Below are positions 1 to 9,355 of a stretch of DNA of 64,000 nucleotides, piece by piece (position 1 is the first letter of the stretch; each line of letters begins with the position of its first letter). The notes beneath the pieces are model-generated. The model did not search any database. It saw only the letters and a list, made by a program, of their open reading frames with translations, and was not told where the DNA came from. Source of the DNA: CAWCUU01 sp963798855 (GTDB taxonomy: Bacteria; Gemmatimonadota; Gemmatimonadetes; Longimicrobiales; RSA9); NCBI GenBank assembly GCA_963798855.1, contig CAWCUU010000002.1:1302001-1366000 (forward strand), written 5' to 3'. The position numbers were made by a program, and so were the translations under genes.

Positions 1-374
1 TGGACGACGAGCTGGACGAGCTGCAGGGAAAGACCGACCGCACCCGCACGCTGATCTGGGATGTCAGCGACCTCGATGATCCGCAGCTCGTCGGCACCTA
101 CCTCGGCACCACCCACGCGACCGATCACAATCTCTACATCAAGGGCGACCTGATGTACCAGTCCGACTACGTCGCCGGGCTGCGCATCATCGACATCTCC
201 GATCCGCTGCACCCGAAGGAGGTCGGCTACTTCGACACGGTCCCCTACGGCGACAACACGCCCGGCTTCGGCGGGTCGTGGAGCAACTATCCCTTCTTCC
301 GCAGCGGAACCATCGTCGTCACGAGCGGAAACGAGGGCGTCTTCATCCTGCGCAAGAGGGAGCCGGTATCATGA
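1..374 (+). CDS. LVIVD-repeat (choice-of-anchor B type) protein, 3' end
   Basis: The reading frame is open from base 3 and ends in the TGA at 372-374, so only the C-terminal 123 or so residues are in the window. The sequence has the repeated pattern of LVIVD beta-propeller proteins: blades of the form LIWDVSDLDDPQLVG and LRIIDISDPLHPKEVGYF, followed by the typical closing segment with GGSWSNYPFF and GVFILR. Such proteins are usually exported and thought to be surface or periplasmic; no enzymatic role is known. Its stop overlaps the next start (ATGA), which suggests co-translation with the propeller lipoprotein downstream. A second, complete LVIVD protein lies at 53.9 kb. The family call is confident; the function is unknown. 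Confidence 0.8.
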   Translation, partial: DDELDELQGKTDRTRTLIWDVSDLDDPQLVGTYLGTTHATDHNLYIKGDLMYQSDYVAGLRIIDISDPLHPKEVGYFDTVPYGDNTPGFGGSWSNYPFFRSGTIVVTSGNEGVFILRKREPVS

Positions 375-1510
375 GGCGTGCGACGAAGGTCGGCGTCGCG
401 GCGGGGATAGTCGCCGCGGCGCTCGTGGCGGGCGCGTGCGCCCGCACGATCGAGGTCTCGAGCTCGTCCGGGACCGGCATCGGCGCTGCCGCGGGCGACC
501 GTGCCGGGTCGAGCGGCAGGGTGCAGGGAGGTGGGGACCGGCTGTACGTCGCGAACCAGAACGCGGCGTCCGTCTCCATCATCGATATGGCGACGAACCG
601 CGTGGTCCGCACGGTGGACCTTCGGGCGCTCGGCTTCGGAGACGACGCGAAGCCCCATCACATCGCGGTCGAGCCCGATGGCTCCTACTGGTATGTCTCG
701 CTGATCGGCGCGAACCGCATCCTGAAGATGGATCCGGACGGCGGCGTCATCGCACAGACGGAGTTCGAGCGGCCGGGGATGATGGTGCTCGACCGCGGAA
801 GTGACGCGCTGTACGTGGGCCGTTCCATGACCGCGGTCAATCCGCCGCACAGCATCGGCGTGCTCCGGCGCTCGGACATGAGCCTGGACGAGGTCGGCGT
901 CGTCTATCCGCGGCCGCACGCGATCGCCGTCACGCCGGATGGTAGCTGGGTCTACAGCGCCAGCCTCGCCGAGAACCGCATGGGTGTAATGCGGACGTCC
1001 GACCAGCACGTGGACCTCTCCGAGATCCCGGGGCCGCTCCACACGCTCGTGCAGTGGGCCATCTCGCCCGACGGAAGCACGCTCGTCGGCACGGGCGAGA
1101 TGAGCGGCGACCTCGTCATCTACAGCCTCGAGGACCCGGCTCATCCCCAATTCGTGAAGTCGCTCCACGTCGGCAGCCGGCCCTGGCACCCCGTGTTCAC
1201 GCCGGACGGCCACCACGTCTACTTCGGGCTGAAGGGCGACGACGCCGTAGCTGTCATCGACGCGGGCACATGGACGGTCGCGAAGATGATCAGCGGCGAT
1301 GGCATCGCGGAGCCGCACGGCTCCGCCGTCTCTACTGACGGCCGCTGGGTCTACATCTCGAACAACAACCTGAAGGGCGAATACGAACCGCCGGGCGGCG
1401 CCGAGCCCACGGGAACGGTGGTCGTGATCGACACGCGGACGAACGAGATCGCGAAGGTGATCCCGGTCGGCTTGAACGCCGCCGGTCTCGGCGCGACGCC
1501 GCCTCGCTGA
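371..1510 (+). CDS. YVTN-type beta-propeller lipoprotein
   Basis: A 379-residue protein. I chose the ATG at 371 because it overlaps the previous stop as ATGA and gives a clean signal peptide with a Cys after AALVAGA (lipobox near residue 20); the longer frame from 278 would run through the upstream gene. The body contains YVTN-family blades: RLYVANQNAASVSIIDMATNRVV, residues HHIAVEPDGSYWYVS, and later WVYISNNN and GTVVVIDTRTNEIAKVIPVG. Proteins of this kind are predicted exported propellers that bind ligands or partners; no catalytic residues are apparent. It sits between an LVIVD protein and an FG-GAP protein in the same direction with 1-4 bp junctions, so the three are probably one transcript. 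Confidence 0.8.
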   Translation: MRRATKVGVAAGIVAAALVAGACARTIEVSSSSGTGIGAAAGDRAGSSGRVQGGGDRLYVANQNAASVSIIDMATNRVVRTVDLRALGFGDDAKPHHIAVEPDGSYWYVSLIGANRILKMDPDGGVIAQTEFERPGMMVLDRGSDALYVGRSMTAVNPPHSIGVLRRSDMSLDEVGVVYPRPHAIAVTPDGSWVYSASLAENRMGVMRTSDQHVDLSEIPGPLHTLVQWAISPDGSTLVGTGEMSGDLVIYSLEDPAHPQFVKSLHVGSRPWHPVFTPDGHHVYFGLKGDDAVAVIDAGTWTVAKMISGDGIAEPHGSAVSTDGRWVYISNNNLKGEYEPPGGAEPTGTVVVIDTRTNEIAKVIPVGLNAAGLGATPPR

Positions 1511-1511
1511 C

Positions 1512-3404
1512 GTGCCCAGGAGCTCGCTCCTTCTGCCGCTGTTGCTGCTCGGCTGCGCGGCGGGGGCCGGACCGCCTCCGCCACGCGTCGCGCCGGGAAG
1601 CGACGAGGACCGGCGGACAGCCGCGGGCGGACCGGCGCCGGCTCTCCTCGTGGCGCCGTTCGCAGTGCTCCACGCCGACGGCTCACCGTACCGGTTTCCA
1701 TTCCTGGGCGGCTTCGACCACCCGCGCCCGCAGCTCCTCGACATCGACGGAGACGGCGACCTGGACCTCTTCGTCCAGGAGCGGACGAATCAGCTGATGT
1801 TCTTCGATAACATCGCCGGCCCCGGCGCCGAGCCTCGCTTCGAGCTCCGAACCATTCATTACGATGGGCTGCGCATCGGCGAGTGGTTCCGCTTCGCGGA
1901 CGTGGACCGCGACGGCGACTCCGACCTGCTCGCCGAGGAGCCGTTCAGCCACATCCGCTACTTCCGCAATGACGGCGGAGCGCGCTCGCCTCGCTTCGTG
2001 TTGGCGACGGACACGCTCCGCGATGCCGACGGCGAGCCGCTGTTCTCGGACCGGCAGAACATCCCGAACCTGACGGACATCGACTGCGACGCACTCGCGG
2101 ACCTCTTCATTGGCCGGCTCACCGGCAACGTCTCGCGCTACGAGGCGACGGATCCGACGAGCGCGGTGCCCCGCTTCCGGCTCGTGACCGACAAGTTCGA
2201 GGACATCTCGATCGTCAACCAGTTCGTCGGCTCGGCTCACGGGGCCAACTCCCTCGACTTCGCCGACGTCGACGATGACGGCGACCAGGACCTCTTCTGG
2301 GGCGACTTTTTCGAGCCCGGGCTGCTCCTCATCGAGAATACGGGCAGCTGCGAGAGCCCCTCCCTGCGTGGCCAGCCCGTGCCGTTCCCGCCGGGCGACC
2401 CGCTGCGGACGAGTGGCTTCAACGCGCCGGCCGTCGCCGACCTGGATGGCGATGGCGACCCCGACATCCTGATCGGCGTGCTCGGCGGCGCCTACAATCC
2501 GTCGCTGACCGCGGCAGACAACCTCTACCTGCTCGAGCGCGCAGGGGCGGGCTATCGTGTGCCGACTCGCCGCTTCCTCGATCAGATCGACGTCGGCTCG
2601 GAGAGCATGGCCTCGCTCGGCGACCTCAATGGCGATGGCGACCTCGATCTGCTCATCGCGAACAAGCTCGATCCCGCCGACCCGCAGAGCTCGAGGATCT
2701 ACTGGTTCGAGAACGCCGGCACGCCGACCGCGCCGGCGCTGCGCGAGCGGAGCATTCTGCCGATCCGCGGCGCCTATCACTATGCTCCGGCGCTCGCCGA
2801 CCTCGACGGCGACGGCCGGCCGGACCTGTTGCTCGGGACCTGGAACGACGGCATCGACTATTATCGGAACGAGGGTGCCGGACCGGACGGACCGAGCTTC
2901 TCCCTCGTCGATTCCGCTCTGATCACCCTCACGCGTGGAAGCAATGCGACGCCCGCGCCGGGCGATCTGGACGGCGATGGCGACCTGGACCTCCTCGTCG
3001 GCGAAGCGTCGGGCACGATCAACTTCTATCGCAACGACGGCACCGCGAAGCAGCCACGCTTCACACTCGTCACGGACGAGCTTCAGGGAATCGATGTCGG
3101 CCGCCGCAGCTCGCCTGCGCTCGTCGATGCGGACAGTGACGGCGACCTCGATCTGCTCGTCGGTACGGAGCGGGGGGAGCTGGTGCTGTACCGCAATGTC
3201 GGCTCGGCGCAGCGCGTCGAGTTCGCGACGGAGCCGCGCACTCTTGACACGCCGTTCGGAAGCTCGACGCCGGCGATCGGCGACCTCGACGGCGATGGCG
3301 CGCCCGAGCTGCTGCTCGGCTCGGATTCGGGCGGCCTCGGCTACGCCGGTCCGCTCGGCGCATGGCTGCTTCGCGCCGAAGCCGCAACACCGGAGAAATC
3401 GTGA
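1512..3404 (+). CDS. FG-GAP/VCBS-repeat lipoprotein
   Basis: A 630-residue protein starting at GTG 1512, one base after the previous stop. The N-terminus is a short lipoprotein signal (LLLPLLLLGC, Cys near residue 15). The rest is a string of calcium-binding-like FG-GAP/VCBS repeats, each with a DxDGDGDxDLxxG core (for example DIDGDGDLDLFV near residue 80, DLDGDGDPDILIG near 315, DLDGDGRPDLLLG near 430, DLDGDGAPELLLG near the end), interspersed with YFRNDGG-type strands. These predict a seven-bladed integrin-alpha-like propeller on the cell surface or in the periplasm. The stop overlaps the M3 peptidase start as GTGA. The exact role is unknown. Confidence 0.85.
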   Translation: MPRSSLLLPLLLLGCAAGAGPPPPRVAPGSDEDRRTAAGGPAPALLVAPFAVLHADGSPYRFPFLGGFDHPRPQLLDIDGDGDLDLFVQERTNQLMFFDNIAGPGAEPRFELRTIHYDGLRIGEWFRFADVDRDGDSDLLAEEPFSHIRYFRNDGGARSPRFVLATDTLRDADGEPLFSDRQNIPNLTDIDCDALADLFIGRLTGNVSRYEATDPTSAVPRFRLVTDKFEDISIVNQFVGSAHGANSLDFADVDDDGDQDLFWGDFFEPGLLLIENTGSCESPSLRGQPVPFPPGDPLRTSGFNAPAVADLDGDGDPDILIGVLGGAYNPSLTAADNLYLLERAGAGYRVPTRRFLDQIDVGSESMASLGDLNGDGDLDLLIANKLDPADPQSSRIYWFENAGTPTAPALRERSILPIRGAYHYAPALADLDGDGRPDLLLGTWNDGIDYYRNEGAGPDGPSFSLVDSALITLTRGSNATPAPGDLDGDGDLDLLVGEASGTINFYRNDGTAKQPRFTLVTDELQGIDVGRRSSPALVDADSDGDLDLLVGTERGELVLYRNVGSAQRVEFATEPRTLDTPFGSSTPAIGDLDGDGAPELLLGSDSGGLGYAGPLGAWLLRAEAATPEKS

Positions 3405-5404
3405 ATCCGCTGCTTTCGGAAGAGTTGCCGTTGCCGTTCGACCGCATCGACGCGGCCGACATCGTGCCCGCGATCCGTGACGTGATTGACCGCGCGGAAC
3501 GGGAGGTGGCCGGCATCGCGGAGGATACCGAGTGGAGCTTTCAGAGCACGATCGGACGCCTCGACCGTGTCATCGCCCGCGTCGAATCCGTGAGCGCGAT
3601 CGTCGAGCATCTGGTGAACGTGGACAGCACCGCCGAGATCCGCGCCGCCCACGCGCAGGCGCAGCCACTGTACGAGGCGTTCTTCGCGCGGCTGGAGACC
3701 GACCCCGGCGTTTGGCGCGCGCTGCGCGAATACGAGCGGACCGCCGAGGCCGCGACGCTGCGCGACGACCGCCGCTTCTTCGTCGAGCGCGCGGTGCGCG
3801 AATACCGCCACGCCGGGGCCGATCTGCCCCCCGAATCTCGCGCGCGGGCCGCCGACCTGAGGGTGCGCCTCTCCGAGCTCGGCACGCGCTTCCAGGACCG
3901 GGTGCTGGATTCGCTCAACGAGTTCTCTCTCCACCTCACCGACGAGGCGGATCTCGCCGGACTTCCGGCCTCCTCACTCGAGCTCGCCCGATCCGAGGCC
4001 GAGCGGCGGGGTGTCGTCGGCTGGACCTTCACGCTGCACGCGCCGTCCTACTTTCCCTTCATGCGCCATTCCGAGCGGCGCGAGCAGCGGCGTCGCATGC
4101 ACGCGGCGTTCACGACCGTCGCTTCGGCGCCGCCGCACGACAACCGACCGCTCATAGGCGAGATCCTGCGCCTCCGCCAGGAGCTCGCCGAGCTGCTCGG
4201 CCGCCGCAGCTACGCCGACTACGCGCTCGAGCTCAACATGGTCGGGTCCGCCCGCCGCGCGGAGGAGTTCGTCGCGCTGCTCACCGACCGTACGCGCCCC
4301 GCGTTCGAGCGGGAGACCCGCGCGCTGGAGCGGCACGCCGCCACGCTCGGCATCGATCGGATCGAGCCGTGGGACGTCCACTTCGTGGCCGAGCACCTGC
4401 GCCACGAGCGCTACGACATCGACGAGGAAGCGCTGCGCCCCTACTTTCCGCTCGACCGCGTGCTGGACGGCTTGTTCGAGGTCGCGCACCGTCTGTTCGG
4501 GGTGCAAATCCGGGAGCAGGCCACGAGGGCCGTCTGGCACCCCGAGGTCCGCTACTTCGAGCTGCGCGACGACGCCGGGATCCACCGCGCGTCCTTTTAC
4601 CTCGACCTGCACCCGCGGCCGACGAAGCGGGGCGGAGCCTGGAAGGCCGGCCTGGTCACCGGCGGCCCCACAGCCGACGGATTCCGGCCGCACCTGCTCA
4701 CGGTCTGCGCCAATCTCACGCCGGCCGCGCACGGGCGGCAGCCGCTGCTCACGCACGGCGAGGTCGAGACGCTCTTCCACGAGTTCGGGCACCTGCTGCA
4801 CGGCGCGCTCTCCGAGGTCGAGCTGCGCACCCGCTCCGGCACGCGCGTGCCGCGCGACTTCGTGGAGCTGCCATCGCAGATCATGGAGAACTGGTGTTGG
4901 GAGCCCGAGGCCCTGCCGCTCTTCTCGCGTCACGTGGAGACGGGCGAGCCGATTCCCGCGGAGACGGTCCAGCGGCTGCGCGCGTCGCGGGACTTCCGCG
5001 CCGCCAGCGCGCAGATGCGGCAGCTCGGCTTCGGCGCCAGCGACCTGGACCTCCACCTCCACCCGACCGACGACCCGCTGGCCCGGGCACAGGAGGTGCT
5101 CGGCCGCTACGCGATCCGTGCGGACTTTGCGCGCGATGCATTCCTGTGCTCCTTCACCCACATCTTCGGCGGCGGCTATGCCGCCTCCTATCATTCGTAC
5201 AAGTGGAGCGAGATGCTCGACGCCGATGCGTTCAACCGCTTCCGCACGGAAGGGCTCTTCAGTCGCAGCGTCGGCGAGGCCTTCGCGTCGGCGATCCTTC
5301 GCCGCGGGCTGAGCGCCGAGCCGTCGCGGCTCTGGCATGACTTCATGGGCCGTGAGCCGGAGATCGGTCCGCTGCTGGAGCGCACGATCGGGGCTGCGCC
5401 TTGA
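3401..5404 (+). CDS. M3 family metallopeptidase (oligopeptidase A-like)
   Basis: A 667-residue cytoplasmic-type protein without a signal peptide, starting MNPLLSEELPLPFDRID, which matches the start of oligopeptidase A/dipeptidyl carboxypeptidase proteins. I chose GTG 3401 because it overlaps the upstream stop; the frame upstream of it lies within the previous gene. The zinc site HEFGH is at residues 460-464 with a third ligand Glu at about 489 in DFVELPSQIMEN. Family members cleave short peptides, including degraded signal peptides, in the cytosol. The length is typical. It is the last gene of the 5' co-oriented set; no terminator is seen directly after it. Confidence 0.92.
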   Translation: MNPLLSEELPLPFDRIDAADIVPAIRDVIDRAEREVAGIAEDTEWSFQSTIGRLDRVIARVESVSAIVEHLVNVDSTAEIRAAHAQAQPLYEAFFARLETDPGVWRALREYERTAEAATLRDDRRFFVERAVREYRHAGADLPPESRARAADLRVRLSELGTRFQDRVLDSLNEFSLHLTDEADLAGLPASSLELARSEAERRGVVGWTFTLHAPSYFPFMRHSERREQRRRMHAAFTTVASAPPHDNRPLIGEILRLRQELAELLGRRSYADYALELNMVGSARRAEEFVALLTDRTRPAFERETRALERHAATLGIDRIEPWDVHFVAEHLRHERYDIDEEALRPYFPLDRVLDGLFEVAHRLFGVQIREQATRAVWHPEVRYFELRDDAGIHRASFYLDLHPRPTKRGGAWKAGLVTGGPTADGFRPHLLTVCANLTPAAHGRQPLLTHGEVETLFHEFGHLLHGALSEVELRTRSGTRVPRDFVELPSQIMENWCWEPEALPLFSRHVETGEPIPAETVQRLRASRDFRAASAQMRQLGFGASDLDLHLHPTDDPLARAQEVLGRYAIRADFARDAFLCSFTHIFGGGYAASYHSYKWSEMLDADAFNRFRTEGLFSRSVGEAFASAILRRGLSAEPSRLWHDFMGREPEIGPLLERTIGAAP

Positions 5405-5425
5405 CCGTCCCGCGGATGCCGAGCG

Positions 5426-5747
5426 CTACATCCTCTCCTTGATCCCCTTCCTCAGCAGACACCAGTTCACCGGGTGAGTCGTCGCGAAGCCGCACGGCAT
5501 CGCGATCTGGGGGTTGCTCGCCGCGCGCCTTTGCGGATTGCACCGCCTCCCTTGTGGAAAGCCGGCCGACTTTGTAGTACGCGTACAGGCCGAGCGGTCC
5601 CGAGTACAGCGCCGTGGCCGGCCAGACGGGATCCATGATCCACATGTTCTGCCGGTGACCAGCCATGATGTCCGCTGCGACGATGGTCGCGCAGATGATT
5701 GCGCTCGCGAGCGATTCGACTGCGATGACCATCAGCCATTCCGGCAC
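5426..5747 (-). pseudogene. DUF4396-type membrane protein, internally deleted and frameshifted
   Basis: Reading on the minus strand from GTG 5747, residues MPEWLMVIAVESLASAII and then NMWIMDPVWPATALYSG and PLGLYAYYKVGRLS match the N-terminal helices of DUF4396 membrane proteins. About 75 codons in, the frame loses similarity. In another frame, from 5500 to the TAG at 5426-5428, the sequence reads GFATTHPVNWCLLRKGIKERM, the usual C-terminus of the same family. The central part, which in intact members carries a cysteine-rich helix region of roughly 100 residues, is missing. The simplest reading is an internal deletion that also shifted the frame. Its 3' end abuts the convergent M3 peptidase gene. 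Family recognition is from memory of typical members, so a profile search would settle it. Confidence 0.7.
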
Positions 5748-5930
5748 CAGCCTGACCTCCGCTCCCGGAGACGTGTTCGCGGCTGAGGGGAGCGCCCCGG
5801 TACAAGGGGTGGTCCCGACTTCAACGCGCCGGGCCGCTCGTGCGTCTGGATTCCGACGGGGCGCCAGCCTCGCTCTTCTCGTGCGTCGCACGCGACGCTG
5901 CAGTCTCACCGACAGACGAGGTGCGTAGAG

Positions 5931-8900
5931 ATGCAACGCCTCCGCTGGGCGCTCGTCGCCGCGGCGATCCTTTGCGCCGTGCCTGCCCACGGCCAGCTCG
6001 CTTCCCGTTCCGATTCCGCGTTCTGGGCCGGCTTCGAATGGCGCACGATCGGTCCCGCCAACGTGGACGGAAGGGTGACGGATGTGGAGGGGATCCCCTG
6101 GCCGTCGAAGACGTTCTTCGTCGCGTCGGCGGCCGGTGGCATCTGGAAGACGACGAACGCGGGGACGACCTTCCGCCCCGTCTTCGAGAAGGAGCGGGTC
6201 GTCTCGATGGGCGACCTCGCCATCGCGCCCAGCGACACCATGCAGGTCTGGGCCGGGACCGGCGAGGAGGACTCGCGGAACTCCATCTCGCCGGGAGGCG
6301 GCATCTACAAGTCGGTCGACGGCGGCCTCACCTGGACGCTGATGGGGCTGGAGCAGACGCAGCAGATCGGCCGGATCGTCGTCGATCCTCGCAACCCGGA
6401 CGTCGTCTACGTCGCCGCGCTGGGGCACGTCTGGGGGCCGAATCCCGAGCGAGGCCTCTACAAGACGGTCGACGGCGGCAGGACCTGGAAGCTGGTCAAG
6501 TTCGTCAGCGACAGAGCGGGCTTCGTCGACATCGCGATGGATCCGACCAATCCCGACGTCCTGTTCGCCTCGAGCTGGGAGCGGGTGCGCGGGCCGTACT
6601 ACCTGAAGAGCGGCGGTCCGGGCGGCGCGCTGTGGAAGACGACCGACGCCGGGCAGACGTGGACGGAAGTGAAGGGCGGCGGCTTCCCGGAGACAATGAA
6701 GGGGCGCATCGGCGTTGCGATCGCGCCCAGCGACCACAATGTCGTGTACGCCCTCGTCGAGGCGGCCGGCAAGACGAAGGAGGCGCCGAACGAGTCCGGG
6801 CTGTACCGCTCCTCCGATGGCGGCTCCACCTGGATCAAGATGAACGACCGCGACACGCGGCCCTTCTACTACTCGCAGGTGCGTGTGGACCCGAAGGATC
6901 CGAACCGCGTCTACTGGTCCTCCACGCCGTGGCAGTTCTCCGATGACGGCGGCAAGACCGTGCGGACCGGGACCCAGGGAGTGCACGTCGACGACCACGC
7001 GATGTGGATCGACCCGGTGGACCCCGAGCACTTCATCGTCGGCAACGACGGCGGGGTCTCCCAGACCTTCGATCGCGGCGGCAACTTCGAGTATCTGAAC
7101 CTGCTGCCGATCGGCCAGTTCTACGCCGTCAGCTATGACATGTCCACGCCCTACCGAGTGTGCGGCGGCCTGCAGGACAACGGCTCGTGGTGCGGCCCCT
7201 CCCGGCGGGCGCGGGGCACGATCAACAACTACATGTGGGCTACGATCGCGGGCGGCGACGGGTTCTACACCGCGCAGGACCCGACCGACGCGAACACCGT
7301 CTACGCCGAGTCGCAGGGTGGCAACATCTCGCGCGTCAACATGGCGACGGGCGTGAGCAAGCGGCTGCGCAAGCCCGGATGGGAGGATCGCTACCGCGAG
7401 TACGAGGACTCGATCATCGTGGAGCGTGGCGATACGACCGCGCCCCCGCCGCCCGAAGTGAAGAAGCACCTCGCCGAGCTGCGCGCGCGTCAGTTCGCGG
7501 ACTCCGTGGATCGGGCGCTGCGCTTCAACTGGAACACGCCGTTCCTGCTCTCGCCGCACGACCCGAACGTGCTCTACATCGGCGCGAACAAGGTGCTCAA
7601 GGCGCCGGACCGGGGCGACACCCTGCTCGTCATCTCCCCGGATCTGACGAAGCGCGACACCGCGAAGATCCGCGTCAGCACGGTCACCACAGGAGGGATA
7701 ACGCCCGACGTGACCGGTGCGGAGACGTATGCGACGATAACGGCGCTCGCCGAGTCCCCGGTTCAGAAGGGACTGCTGTACGCGGGCACCGACGACGGCA
7801 ACGTCTGGCTGTCACCCGACGGCGGTGCGCACTGGAGCGACCTGACCCGCCGCTTCAAGGGGTTGGTGCCGGACACCACCTGGGTCAGCCGCATCGAGCC
7901 GTCGCACTTCGACGCGAGCACGTTCTACGTCGCGTTCGATGGCCATCGCACGAACGACTTCACGCCGTACCTCTTCGTCACCGCCGACGGTGGCAAGACG
8001 TTCCGCTCGATCGCGAAGGGGCTGCCGACCGGCGGACCGGACTTCGTTCACGTGATCCGGGAGGACCCCTCCAACCGCGATCTGCTGTTCGTGGGCACGG
8101 ACGTCGGAGCGTACGTGTCCACCGATCGCGGCGCCACGTGGCGGCGCTTCATGGAGAACTTCCCGACCGTGCCGGTGCACGACCTCAAGATCCACCCGCG
8201 GGACCACGACCTGATCGCCGCGACGCACGGTCGCTCCATCTGGATCGTCGGCATCGCACCGCTCGAGCAGCTCGGGAAGGGCGACGTCCTGGCCGGGCCC
8301 GCCTTCTTCGACCCGGCGCCGGCGTTCGAGTTCGGCGATCCACCCGTTGGAGGAGAGTCGGTCGCGCAGCAGTTCTTCCAGGCGCCGAGCCCGGATTACG
8401 GTGCGCAGCTCACGTACTGGCTGCCCGCGGACGTCGCCGCGTCCGCGACGTCGGTCGCCTCCGATCAGGATGGCGACCAGGGCGCCGCTGCCTCGCCGGG
8501 TCGCCCGCAGCGGCGCGGCCCGTCCGTCAGCGTGGCGATCCTGAACCAGGGCGGGGACACGGTGCAGACGATGACCGGGCCAGGCACGCACGGCCTGCAC
8601 ACCGTGACCTGGAACTTCCAACGCAAGGAGGAGCCGCGGAAGCCACTCTCGCCCTCCGAACTGCGCGACAGCGTGCGCGCCGCCGCGCGCGTCCGGCAGA
8701 TCGGCGATTCGCTCGTCGCCGCGGGCACGGAGAAGCGCCTGGTCGATCGCGCGGTGAGCCGGCTGCTGAGCGGCGGGAGCCTGCGCGGTCTCTTCGGCGG
8801 CCGCGGCGCCGGGAGCGCGAACCTCGCCGGCCAAACGTTCAAGGAGCGCCCGGCCGAGTCCGCGCCGCCGGCCGGGACGGCCGAGCGGCCGCAGGCGGAG

Positions 8901-9182
8901 CAGGGCCAGCCGGGAGGAGGCGAATCGCCCGAAGACATGATCGACGTGATCCGCACCATCACCGGAAAGCTGCGCGATGAGGGGCTGCGGCTGCCGCGCA
9001 GCGGCCGCGGCGGTTTCTTCGGCGGCGGCCGCGCGCCGGCGCCGGCCGGCGACTACACGGTCGTGATCACGGCGGGGGACAAGACGCTGACGCGGAAGCT
9101 GCACGTGGAGGGCAGCACGGGCGAGGAGGACGACGAGCCCGGCCTGACCGAGGAGATGCTGGAGGCGGGGATCCGCTTCTAG
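5931..9182 (+). CDS. Sortilin/VPS10-like BNR-repeat exported protein
   Basis: A 1083-residue protein with a Sec signal peptide (MQRLRWALVAAAILCAVPAHG, cleavage near residue 22). It carries many Asp-box/BNR motifs of the SxDGGxTW form: KSVDGGLTWTLMG, KTVDGGRTWKLV, KTTDAGQTWTEV and RSSDGGSTWIKM, and later VTADGGKTFRSIAKGL, STDRGATWRRFM. This predicts two VPS10-like ten-bladed propellers followed by a C-terminal domain of about 250 residues that is rich in Gly, Arg and Pro and ends in a beta-rich segment. Such proteins are common in Gemmatimonadota and Acidobacteriota and are often mis-called glycosyl hydrolases; no hydrolase active site is visible here. It stands alone, with a terminator hairpin 100 bp downstream. 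Confidence 0.85.
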   Translation: MQRLRWALVAAAILCAVPAHGQLASRSDSAFWAGFEWRTIGPANVDGRVTDVEGIPWPSKTFFVASAAGGIWKTTNAGTTFRPVFEKERVVSMGDLAIAPSDTMQVWAGTGEEDSRNSISPGGGIYKSVDGGLTWTLMGLEQTQQIGRIVVDPRNPDVVYVAALGHVWGPNPERGLYKTVDGGRTWKLVKFVSDRAGFVDIAMDPTNPDVLFASSWERVRGPYYLKSGGPGGALWKTTDAGQTWTEVKGGGFPETMKGRIGVAIAPSDHNVVYALVEAAGKTKEAPNESGLYRSSDGGSTWIKMNDRDTRPFYYSQVRVDPKDPNRVYWSSTPWQFSDDGGKTVRTGTQGVHVDDHAMWIDPVDPEHFIVGNDGGVSQTFDRGGNFEYLNLLPIGQFYAVSYDMSTPYRVCGGLQDNGSWCGPSRRARGTINNYMWATIAGGDGFYTAQDPTDANTVYAESQGGNISRVNMATGVSKRLRKPGWEDRYREYEDSIIVERGDTTAPPPPEVKKHLAELRARQFADSVDRALRFNWNTPFLLSPHDPNVLYIGANKVLKAPDRGDTLLVISPDLTKRDTAKIRVSTVTTGGITPDVTGAETYATITALAESPVQKGLLYAGTDDGNVWLSPDGGAHWSDLTRRFKGLVPDTTWVSRIEPSHFDASTFYVAFDGHRTNDFTPYLFVTADGGKTFRSIAKGLPTGGPDFVHVIREDPSNRDLLFVGTDVGAYVSTDRGATWRRFMENFPTVPVHDLKIHPRDHDLIAATHGRSIWIVGIAPLEQLGKGDVLAGPAFFDPAPAFEFGDPPVGGESVAQQFFQAPSPDYGAQLTYWLPADVAASATSVASDQDGDQGAAASPGRPQRRGPSVSVAILNQGGDTVQTMTGPGTHGLHTVTWNFQRKEEPRKPLSPSELRDSVRAAARVRQIGDSLVAAGTEKRLVDRAVSRLLSGGSLRGLFGGRGAGSANLAGQTFKERPAESAPPAGTAERPQAEQGQPGGGESPEDMIDVIRTITGKLRDEGLRLPRSGRGGFFGGGRAPAPAGDYTVVITAGDKTLTRKLHVEGSTGEEDDEPGLTEEMLEAGIRF

Positions 9183-9284
9183 CGAGGCTCTGACCCCGGC
9201 GGCCATGGGCCGCAGGTCGTGCCCGGGTTTTCCCGTGCTCCCTTTCGCGGTGCGCTTCCGAGGCCGATTGCGGAAGAGGAAAGA

Positions 9285-9323
9285 AAGAGGCTGCGCCGGG
9301 CGGTTCGCCCGGCGCAGCCTCTT
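9285..9323. terminator. Bidirectional terminator between convergent genes
   Basis: A perfect 18-bp inverted repeat (arms 9285-9302 and 9306-9323) with a 3-base loop lies between the stops of two convergent genes. A purine run AAGAAAG next to the left arm gives a U-rich tail for the minus-strand transcript of the S8 peptidase, so it probably ends both transcripts. Confidence 0.8.
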
Positions 9324-9355
9324 CGTGTTCGCGTTGCGACTTCGTCAGCGCGGTC

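Noticed and set aside
5343..7559. Long minus-strand frame of 738 codons under the BNR protein
   Set aside because: It is antisense to a gene with a signal peptide and Asp-box repeats; only its last 80 or so codons (5426-5747) have real similarity, to DUF4396.
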